Of a stretch of 54,882 nucleotides of DNA, positions 35,671 through 42,056 are shown in pieces; the first letter of the stretch is position 1; each line of letters begins with the position of its first letter. A model generated the notes under the pieces. It searched no databases, was not told the DNA's origin, and was given only the letters and a program-made list of their open reading frames with translations. The DNA comes from Pedobacter sp. MC2016-24 (lineage in GTDB: Bacteria; Bacteroidota; Bacteroidia; Sphingobacteriales; Sphingobacteriaceae), in the NCBI RefSeq assembly GCF_015223055.1, contig NZ_JADFBX010000024.1, positions 1-54,882 of the forward strand. Direction: 5' to 3'. A program made the position numbers and the translations under genes.

Positions 35671-36678
35671 CTAATCCTGGGGGGCATTGATTGCTTCCCA
35701 AAGCATATCCTTTAAGGCAACCAATCCTTTTTGGGCAACAGAAGAAATGAATATGGCAGGCACATTTTTAGGAAGATCTTTCCGCATTTCTTCCGTCAGT
35801 TCTTCATCCAGCATATCTGATTTGGTTACCGCCAATATATGTGGTTTTTGCATCAGCTCAGAATTGTAATCCTTAAGCTCCGACTTTAAAATTTCGTATT
35901 CTTCGGCAATGGTCCGATTCGTATCGGCAGGAACCATAAACAGCAATACAGAGTTTCGCTCTATATGTCGTAAAAACCTAAAACCAAGCCCCTTACCTTT
36001 AGAAGCGCCTTCAATAATCCCTGGAATATCAGCCATCACAAATGATTTGCTATCGCGATAAGAAACAATACCCAGGTTAGGCACTAAGGTTGTAAAGGGA
36101 TAGTCGGCAATTTCTGGTTTTGCGGCAGACAAAACGGAAAGTAATGTCGATTTACCGGCATTGGGGAAACCTACCAATCCAACATCAGCAAGTACCTTCA
36201 GTTCCAGTACAATCCATTCCTCCTTACCTGGCTCGCCGGGCTGTGCAAAACGCGGGGTTTGTAAAGTTGGGGTTTTAAAATGCCAGTTACCTAAGCCACC
36301 ACGTCCACCCGCAGTCAGAATTTTAGTTTCACCCTCCTGGGTAATTTCAAAAAGCACCTCACCGGTTTCAGCGTCTTTAGCAATGGTCCCCAGCGGTACC
36401 TCTAAAATTTCATCCTTACCAGATTTACCTGTTGAGGTGCCACTTGAGCCAGACAAACCGTCTGGTGCAATGATGTGTTTCCTGTATTTCAGGTGTAACA
36501 ATGTCCAAAACTGGGCATTACCTCTTAAAATGATATGACCACCGCGTCCACCGTCGCCCCCATCAGGGCCACCCATTGAGGTACGTATGTCCCGATGCAA
36601 ATGTGCCGAGCCTGGTCCGCCCTTACCTGAGCGACAGCATATTTTAACATAATCTACGAAATTTGATCCCTGGGACAT
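35671..36678 (-). CDS. obg: GTPase ObgE/CgtA
   Basis: Obg is an essential ribosome-associated GTPase involved in 50S maturation. The start at 36678 (MSQGSNFVDYVKICCRSGKG) is used because it begins the Obg fold; an upstream in-frame ATG at 36759 adds a non-family extension. Residues 1-160 are the glycine-rich Obg domain (GGPDGGDGGRGG). The GTPase domain has GFPNAGKST (G1), DIPGIIEGA (G3), TKSD (G4) and SSVAQKG (G5). At 335 residues it lacks the C-terminal OCT domain. Downstream of adk, 113 bp apart. Confidence 0.96.
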   Translation of the reverse strand: MSQGSNFVDYVKICCRSGKGGPGSAHLHRDIRTSMGGPDGGDGGRGGHIILRGNAQFWTLLHLKYRKHIIAPDGLSGSSGTSTGKSGKDEILEVPLGTIAKDAETGEVLFEITQEGETKILTAGGRGGLGNWHFKTPTLQTPRFAQPGEPGKEEWIVLELKVLADVGLVGFPNAGKSTLLSVLSAAKPEIADYPFTTLVPNLGIVSYRDSKSFVMADIPGIIEGASKGKGLGFRFLRHIERNSVLLFMVPADTNRTIAEEYEILKSELKDYNSELMQKPHILAVTKSDMLDEELTEEMRKDLPKNVPAIFISSVAQKGLVALKDMLWEAINAPQD

Positions 36679-36696
36679 ACACTTATTTTTTAAATA

Positions 36697-36720
36697 GAAA
36701 AATCCGAATGTGTTTCGGAC
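36697..36720 (-). terminator. Terminator-like hairpin between adk and obg
   Basis: On the minus strand a 6-bp stem (TCCGAA / TTCGGA, loop ACACA) is followed by TTTTTC. It lies only about 20 nt before the chosen obg start, so it could either end the adk transcript or act as a leader element of obg. The short stem limits confidence. Confidence 0.4.
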
Positions 36721-36738
36721 TTTGTTTGATATAATTAA

Positions 36739-36775
36739 ATTCTTACCGTAGCAAAACAATTGCAGCGGTAAGAAT
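36739..36775 (-). terminator. Hairpin immediately downstream of adk
   Basis: A 10-bp perfect stem (ATTCTTACCG / CGGTAAGAAT) with a 17-nt loop starts 16 nt after the adk stop. The following T-tract is weak (TTAATTAT), so it may be an inefficient terminator or an mRNA-stabilising hairpin. Confidence 0.45.
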
Positions 36776-36791
36776 CCAAACGAACTAATGA

Positions 36792-37361
36792 TTAATATTG
36801 ATCAACAACGGCACAAAGATCGGCAAATATATCGTCAATCTTACCAATGCCATTTACTTTGCTCAATTTGTTTTGCGACTCGTAATAAGGCAAAACATGA
36901 ATGGTTTTATTAAAGTACTCTTCAATTCTTTTTTGCAGTTTATCAGCATGATCATCAACGCGACCGGTTTCGAGCTGACGCTGAGCGATTCTTTTTGTCA
37001 ATTCGACCTGATCTACATCTAATGCAATTACACCAGCTATAGCACTGCCTTTACTCACTAAAAACTCATCAAGCGCCTGGGCCTGAGGCACCGTACGTGG
37101 AAATCCGTCAAATATAAATCCTTTAGCCTGTGGATTTTTATCTACTTCTTCTTCCAGCATCGCAATGGTAATTTCATCAGGAACCAATTGTCCATCAGCA
37201 ATTAAAGCACTAACACGCTGTCCAAGCGGCGATTGGTTCTTGATGTGAGCTCTGAAAAGATCTCCTGTTGAAATGTGAACCAATTGATATTTTTCAATTA
37301 GTTTTTCAGATTGGGTGCCTTTGCCTGCACCTGGAGGGCCAAAGAGAACAAAATTCAGCAT
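36792..37361 (-). CDS. adk: Adenylate kinase, short form
   Basis: Adenylate kinase balances ATP, ADP and AMP in the cytoplasm. The 189 residues start with the P-loop LFGPPGAGKGTQ (about residues 5-16) and have the AMP-binding stretch STGDLFRAHI and the DGFPRT motif near residue 83. The LID region is short, without the zinc-binding Cys motif, as in other short-type bacterial enzymes. It is followed by obg. A strong terminator hairpin sits only 20 nt before the start codon, which is odd and discussed separately. Confidence 0.96.
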   Translation of the reverse strand: MLNFVLFGPPGAGKGTQSEKLIEKYQLVHISTGDLFRAHIKNQSPLGQRVSALIADGQLVPDEITIAMLEEEVDKNPQAKGFIFDGFPRTVPQAQALDEFLVSKGSAIAGVIALDVDQVELTKRIAQRQLETGRVDDHADKLQKRIEEYFNKTIHVLPYYESQNKLSKVNGIGKIDDIFADLCAVVDQY

Positions 37362-37381
37362 TTGGGTTGTCTTTAAAGTTA

Positions 37382-37413
37382 AAAAGCCTTATGCCAGCAG
37401 GCTTAAGGCTTTT
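37382..37413 (-). terminator. Strong intrinsic terminator 20 nt before adk
   Basis: The stem AAAAGCCTTA / TAAGGCTTTT continues across a mismatch into GCC / GGC, with a 4-nt loop and flanking A and T runs, so it can act on both strands. It terminates whatever is transcribed from upstream on the minus strand, yet lies directly in front of the adk start codon. Confidence 0.75.
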
Positions 37414-37604
37414 GTTGTTTAGTTATATTTCAAAGTTAAAAACACAATGCAGCTGATGGAAGATTTAATTAGACCAGCTTCTACAAATAGACTTTTAACC
37501 ATTGAAATTATTTATTTTTATACGATTCAATCCATTCATTGTAACCTTCAGTTCTCAGGCCATTAATCCCTGAGCAAGAAAACAGAAGGTTAGTTTTGAG
37601 GTTG

Positions 37605-37612
37605 CAAATATA
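37605..37612 (-). promoter_or_regulatory. Bacteroidota-type -7 promoter element upstream of adk
   Basis: TATATTTG on the minus strand fits the TAnnTTTG consensus exactly. It is about 245 nt before adk, and the RNA from it would run into the terminator at 37382-37413. No TTTG -33 element is seen at ideal spacing. Confidence 0.45.
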
Positions 37613-37715
37613 TAATTAAAAAATCAGTATCTGGTTTTTTTTGCAAAATACCAGGCTCAGAAATACGACTTATTAATCTGATTGAATGCATTAAAGCTTC
37701 CGAAAATCATTAACT

Positions 37716-38753
37716 TTAATAAATGACAGGCGGCGGGTTCAAAGTTAAATTTTGTCTTTGGTGCCAATAAGGATATATAGTAGGGATTTCACTCGCCGCA
37801 TCTAGTTTTTTCACCTGTTCAACCGTTAGATTCCAACCTATGGCGCCTAAATTCTGTTTCAGCTGTACTTCGTCACGCGCACCAATGATGATGCTCGATA
37901 CTGTTGGTCGCTGCAACAACCAGTTTAACGCAACCTGGGCTACAGTTTTATCCGTTTCTGCCGCCACTTCATCCAGCGCATCCAGCGTATTGTAAAATAC
38001 GTCTTCTTTGACTACGGCTTCAGGTACCGGACTACCGCCTTCAGCTACACGCCCCGTTTGAGGGACAGGTTTATTTCGGCCATATTTACCGCCCAAACGT
38101 CCCGCAGCCAGGGGCGACCAAACAATCGCGCCCACTTTTTGGTCTATGCCCAATGGCATCAGCTCCCATTCGTATTCCCGATTGGCAAGAGAATAATAAA
38201 CCTGGTGTGCGATATAACGGTTCCAACCTTGTTTATCAGAAATACCCAATGATTTCATCAAATGCCATCCAGAGAAATTTGAGGCCGAAATGTAACGAAC
38301 TTTACCACTCTGGATCAGATCATCCAAGGTACGTAAAGTCTCCTCAACAGGTGTATTTCCATCAAAACCATGCATGTGATAAATATCGATGTAATCGGTA
38401 TTTAAACGTTTCAAGCTTCCCTCTATCTGTTTTAACAAATGAAAGCGGGAAGAGCCCTGATTATTCGGGCCTTTACCAAAAGTAAAGGTAGCCTTAGTAG
38501 AAAGGAGTAACTGATCTCGTTTACCTGCAATGGCCTTTCCTAAAACCTCTTCAGCTAAGCCGTCAGAGTAAATATCAGCAGTATCAAATAAGTTTACACC
38601 GGCATCTAAACAAATATCTACTAGTCTGCCTGCTTCTTTAGCCTGAGTACTGCCCCAGGCTTTAAAAAAATCATTTCCTCCACCAAATGTGGCGGTACCA
38701 AAACTTAACGCAGGCACCTGTAAACCAGATGCACCCAATTGTCTGTATTCCAT
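37716..38753 (-). CDS. Aldo/keto reductase
   Basis: The 345-residue NADPH-dependent oxidoreductase has the AKR (beta/alpha)8 fold. The catalytic tetrad is visible: Asp and Tyr in FDTADIYSDG (about residues 56-65), Lys in LLLSTKATF near 88, and His in IYHMHGFD near 125. The cofactor segment is SSIIIGARDEVQLKQNL. It resembles the general-stress or sugar-type AKRs; the natural substrate cannot be inferred. It is upstream of a VOC protein on the same strand, but the gap and lack of overlap make an operon uncertain. Confidence 0.92.
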   Translation of the reverse strand: MEYRQLGASGLQVPALSFGTATFGGGNDFFKAWGSTQAKEAGRLVDICLDAGVNLFDTADIYSDGLAEEVLGKAIAGKRDQLLLSTKATFTFGKGPNNQGSSRFHLLKQIEGSLKRLNTDYIDIYHMHGFDGNTPVEETLRTLDDLIQSGKVRYISASNFSGWHLMKSLGISDKQGWNRYIAHQVYYSLANREYEWELMPLGIDQKVGAIVWSPLAAGRLGGKYGRNKPVPQTGRVAEGGSPVPEAVVKEDVFYNTLDALDEVAAETDKTVAQVALNWLLQRPTVSSIIIGARDEVQLKQNLGAIGWNLTVEQVKKLDAASEIPTIYPYWHQRQNLTLNPPPVIY

Positions 38754-38804
38754 ATATTGAATATTTAAATAATAAATAGGATGTTTAAACGATTTGCAAC
38801 ATAA

Positions 38805-39161
38805 TCAGGCATTAAATTCAATGAGCTCAAAGCGATTGCCAAAGGGATCCCTAAAAAAGCAGCGCTGACGCCCTGGAATTTCTGAAGCATATTGTACATC
38901 AATATTTTTTTCTGCTAAAAACTGCTTTGCATCATTCAAGTCAACGATTTCGAAGGCGGGATGCCGGTCAGATGGATCGTTCCCAGCTTCTTCGGTGATG
39001 TGTAATTCTACATCTCCGATTCGAAACCAAATCGCAGCTTTAGGATGCTGACCTGGGATTTCTGTTAATCCAAGTACAGCACCATAAAAGTCCTGCGCCT
39101 CGGCTCTCCTCCCTTCCGGCACCGTAATTAAAATGTGGTCCAGTCTTTTGAATGTAATCAT
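38805..39161 (-). CDS. VOC family protein (glyoxalase/dioxygenase superfamily)
   Basis: The 118-residue protein has two paired beta-alpha-beta-beta-beta units typical of the vicinal oxygen chelate fold. Candidate metal ligands are His9 (RLDHILI), a His in VELHI and a Glu in FELIEF; the RDPFGNRFELIEF ending is a VOC hallmark. It may be a lyase, dioxygenase or binding protein; the sequence does not decide. It precedes the aldo/keto reductase by about 50 bp on the same strand. Confidence 0.85.
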   Translation of the reverse strand: MITFKRLDHILITVPEGRRAEAQDFYGAVLGLTEIPGQHPKAAIWFRIGDVELHITEEAGNDPSDRHPAFEIVDLNDAKQFLAEKNIDVQYASEIPGRQRCFFRDPFGNRFELIEFNA

Positions 39162-39285
39162 GTGTACAAATTGTTTTATAATCCAAAGTACAAGAATTGG
39201 GATTGATCTGGATACTTTCTAAAGTTATATGATGCTATCTTTACAATAGCAGGCCCAGCTGACTGATTAACCAAATCACATAAAT

Positions 39286-40512
39286 TTACGCCCTTAATTC
39301 AAAAAAACTATTGCTGATGGTTTTAAGATAGAATTCATGATTAGACCGCTCGAAGCGAATGTCATGACATTGGTTAAACAACACAAATGCTTTGAGTGCC
39401 TGAACAAACTTTCCAATTACGATCTGATCAAGGTTGATGGCTTCAAAATGAATGTTGTGCACAATCAACACCTTTTTTTTGCGATCAGCTTTGGCATCCA
39501 TTCTTGCAATAAAGGTTTTGCCTGCAAGTACAGGGAGCGAAAAATAACCGTATTGTCGTTTTGGAGCAGGCACAAAACATTCAATCTGGTAGTCAAAATG
39601 AAAAAAATCCTTTAAACGGTGCCGGAAAACATTGAGTATATCAAAGGGCGAGAGGATAAACACCGTATGACTTATTTCAATATTGATGTCCTGCCCGGGA
39701 AGCATATAGTAAGGCCCCTTCAGTCCTTCAACAGCGACCTTGCTCACCAAGCCGTTCTGAACCATTTCTTCCAGTTCCTTTTTAATCAGGTTGCCCTTTA
39801 CCCGGCGCGCGCGCCAGGCCATTTCTTTAACGGAGGAAACGCCCAGTGCACGCAGGGTGCTGAGTATCACAAAACGGGCGTATTCTTCCGCAGCAGGCAT
39901 GGATAAGTCTATCTCCACCGGTACCAAATTGATTGGCAGGTCGTATACTTTCTGGAAGGATTTGGTACGATTGATCATCAGTTTTCCTTCCAGATAAAGC
40001 CTTTCCAGCGCTACCTTGGCTGGTCTCCAATCCCACCAGCCTGAGCTGGGTTCTACCCGATCATTATCAAAATCCCCAACCATCAGTGGACCTTCACGTT
40101 CTGCCCGGTCCATAATCTCTTTCATTAAATTAGCTTCAGGCCTGCTAAGTGGCTTCCCCTGCAATTCAAAAGCTTTTTTTACTGGCAGCGAAAAGCGGAA
40201 ATCGCGCATAGGAAGATACCCCGCATCAGAAATGAAATACTCATAAATACGACCGTCCTCGCAAAGGCTGGCCAGCCATTGCGTTTGATAGCCTGGTATG
40301 CGTGCAGCCATCACATGGTGATGTGCGCGTTCTACTACATAATTGGTATCCAGTTGAACAAATCCTAGGTGATCAATCACCCGATACACCGCCTCAATCC
40401 CCGTCCCAAATTGTGCATCCCGGGCAAGACCGGCAGCATTTAGAACAATTTTTCGTACTTGTGAATTTGTGAGAACAACGGGTTCCATTTGATTTAGTTC
40501 ATAAAATCCCAT
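39286..40512 (-). CDS. YcaQ/AlkZ-family winged-helix DNA glycosylase
   Basis: The 408 residues match the HTH_42 (YcaQ/AlkZ) family of glycosylases that act on interstrand crosslinks and bulky N7 alkyl lesions. The catalytic motif is Gln53-Leu54-Asp55 in FVQLDTNYVVERAHHH, the Q-hydrophobic-D version found in YcaQ rather than the QxQ of AlkZ. The C-terminal hallmark is LSPFDILNVFRHRLKDFF followed by PAPKRQYGYFSLPVL. An alternative start is the ATG at 40488. It is divergent from the CrtO-like gene across overlapping promoters. Confidence 0.85.
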   Translation of the reverse strand: MGFYELNQMEPVVLTNSQVRKIVLNAAGLARDAQFGTGIEAVYRVIDHLGFVQLDTNYVVERAHHHVMAARIPGYQTQWLASLCEDGRIYEYFISDAGYLPMRDFRFSLPVKKAFELQGKPLSRPEANLMKEIMDRAEREGPLMVGDFDNDRVEPSSGWWDWRPAKVALERLYLEGKLMINRTKSFQKVYDLPINLVPVEIDLSMPAAEEYARFVILSTLRALGVSSVKEMAWRARRVKGNLIKKELEEMVQNGLVSKVAVEGLKGPYYMLPGQDINIEISHTVFILSPFDILNVFRHRLKDFFHFDYQIECFVPAPKRQYGYFSLPVLAGKTFIARMDAKADRKKKVLIVHNIHFEAINLDQIVIGKFVQALKAFVLFNQCHDIRFERSNHEFYLKTISNSFFELRA

Positions 40513-40568
40513 AACACAATATTAGTTTTTTCAGGACAAACAATAGGATTATTTTACTTTTCAGTCTC

Positions 40569-40576
40569 CAAATCTA
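40569..40576 (-). promoter_or_regulatory. -7 element for the YcaQ-family gene
   Basis: TAGATTTG on the minus strand matches TAnnTTTG and is about 55 nt upstream of the start codon at 40512. It is only 5 bp away from the oppositely directed element at 40582-40589. Confidence 0.45.
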
Positions 40577-40581
40577 TAGCT

Positions 40582-40589
40582 TATATTTG
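40582..40589 (+). promoter_or_regulatory. -7 element for the CrtO-like gene
   Basis: TATATTTG on the plus strand matches TAnnTTTG, 37 nt upstream of the ATG at 40627. The two divergent -7 elements are back to back, so polymerase binding at one should interfere with the other. Confidence 0.45.
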
Positions 40590-40626
40590 AGCTTTGTAAA
40601 AAACGCTTAGCCCATCCTATTCACGT

Positions 40627-41169
40627 ATGAAAAAGATCTTCATCTTAATTTCAACTGCAATCCTTGCAGTCGGCTCCATGATAGCCCTGGTCCATTATAT
40701 CAAAATGGACAGTTTTGCGTTTGCCTGGGTGCTAAACTTCATGCTCATGTTCTTTGTTGTTTTTTTTACCGAAGCATTAAAAAGCCAGTTTACGTCTGCT
40801 TACTATCAGGAAAAGGAATGGGAACAGGGCGGAAAAATATATGAATATCTTGGTATTAATTTTTTTAGAAAATTATTGGTTTGGATTGGCTGGGAAAAAA
40901 TAATCAGAAAATCCAATCCCGTAGAGAAAAACACCGAAGCTTTGGCTAATTTACTTTATCGGACAAAAAAATCGGAATTGGATCACCTCATTATCCTGGT
41001 TATAGTCCTGGGGTTTAATATTTTCGTAGCCTTCAAATTTGGCTTGCTCAAGTCCTTATGCCTACTCCTGTTAAATATCATATTACACGTTTATCCCATT
41101 TTCCTGCAACGCTACAACCGGCCAAGAATAGCGCGGGCACTGCGCTTGAGCAAAAGGAGGAGGAGCTAG
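40627..41169 (+). CDS. CrtO-like integral membrane acyltransferase-family protein
   Basis: The 180-residue protein has four hydrophobic segments (about residues 5-24, 30-48, 118-140 and 143-160) and a soluble loop between segments 2 and 3 with GGKIYEYLGINFFRKLLVW. The C-terminus (ILHVYPIFLQRYNRPRIARA) resembles the conserved end of the glycosyl-4,4'-diaponeurosporenoate acyltransferase (CrtO) family. No carotenoid genes are nearby, so the true substrate is open. Family membership is by remembered motif likeness only. Confidence 0.55.
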   Translation: MKKIFILISTAILAVGSMIALVHYIKMDSFAFAWVLNFMLMFFVVFFTEALKSQFTSAYYQEKEWEQGGKIYEYLGINFFRKLLVWIGWEKIIRKSNPVEKNTEALANLLYRTKKSELDHLIILVIVLGFNIFVAFKFGLLKSLCLLLLNIILHVYPIFLQRYNRPRIARALRLSKRRRS

Positions 41170-41280
41170 TAACTGAAACCGGCTAGGTATCGTAGGTATC
41201 GAGTGAGTTATATCGGCATTGGGCTGTTTACTACCATATCCTAAAAACAGAACGATTGGTTTATTTACAAATGTAGCGAT

Positions 41281-42039
41281 TTAACATTTCCCTTTCATGA
41301 TTCTGAGTAAAACCTCTTCTCTTTTTTGCCTGGAGATGGGTACCTGACTTCCATCTTCCATGGCGATGTAACCGCCGTCTGTTTTTACATAGGCAGCGAT
41401 CTTTTTAAAATTTATCAGATGCGATTGGTGGGTACGTATGAAATCATGTCCATCAAGTAATTCCTGATAGTCCTTTAAAGTTTTACATACCAAATGATGC
41501 TTATTGTCGGTCAGGTAAAAGTGTGTATAATTCCCTTCTGCCTCCAATCTGATGATTTTCGCGATGGTGATAAATTCAATCTTGTCCGCTAAAGGGATAG
41601 CTATTTTCTGTTCATCATCCCTTCGGTCTATATTGGCCAGTAACTCCATTAATCTTTCGTCTGCTCTTTTCGGGCCGATCTGTTTAATGACCTTGTCAAC
41701 AGCACTGCTCAGTTCCAGAATATTTATAGGTTTAAGCAGGTAATCTAAAGCGCAGGCTTTAACCGCCTGTATGCCATACTTGTCATATGCAGTTACAAAT
41801 ATAAGTTCGAAGTTTTGCTGACCGTTCAGGAGCTTTAACAAATCAAATCCGGAAAGCTCACCCATTTCTATATCAAGAAACAACAGATCGGGTTTGTGTT
41901 GTGCAATTAAGGGCAGCGCGGTACCGGGAGAATCTGCCTCTGCAATAACTACAACTGCGGGACAATATTCAGCAAGAAGTTGCTTTAGATTGCTCCTGCT
42001 TTTGGTCTCGTCGTCAACAATTAGTGTTCTAATTTTCAT
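41281..42039 (-). CDS. LytTR family response regulator
   Basis: The 252-residue protein has an N-terminal receiver domain (acidic pocket VDDE at residues 8-11, phosphoacceptor Asp56 in LLFLDIEMG, Lys in DYLLKPI near 104) and a C-terminal LytTR DNA-binding domain (FITIAKIIRLEAEGNYTHFY onward, with IRTHQSHLINFKKI). It would be phosphorylated by the histidine kinase encoded 17 bp upstream and bind direct repeats at target promoters. Target genes are not evident in the window, though the TlpA-SusCD genes are close. Confidence 0.92.
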   Translation of the reverse strand: MKIRTLIVDDETKSRSNLKQLLAEYCPAVVVIAEADSPGTALPLIAQHKPDLLFLDIEMGELSGFDLLKLLNGQQNFELIFVTAYDKYGIQAVKACALDYLLKPINILELSSAVDKVIKQIGPKRADERLMELLANIDRRDDEQKIAIPLADKIEFITIAKIIRLEAEGNYTHFYLTDNKHHLVCKTLKDYQELLDGHDFIRTHQSHLINFKKIAAYVKTDGGYIAMEDGSQVPISRQKREEVLLRIMKGKC

Positions 42040-42056
42040 GTGCAGGTTTGAGGGTC

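Larger units (their letters stand above)
37362..37715 (-). other. Intergenic leader region upstream of adk; possible structured RNA
   Basis: This 354-bp stretch between aldo/keto reductase and adk has no convincing protein gene. On the minus strand it holds, in order, a TATATTTG promoter element (37605-37612), a nested inverted repeat (AACCTTC / GAAGGTT enclosing CTCAGG / CCTGAG, about 37541-37590), a second promoter-like TAACTTTG (37431-37438), and a strong terminator (37382-37413). This order could give a small RNA of about 200 nt or an attenuated adk leader. No known RNA family is recognised; the RNA call is inference. Confidence 0.4.

Noticed and set aside
37447..37566. Plus-strand frame MQLMEDLIRPASTNRLL, about 39 codons, upstream of adk
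   Set aside because: It runs against the hairpins and promoter elements of the minus strand, has no ribosome binding site and no recognisable similarity.
41188..41206. Tandem 9-bp repeat AGGTATCGT/AGGTATCGA
   Set aside because: Only two short copies between convergent gene ends; no sign of an array or attachment site.
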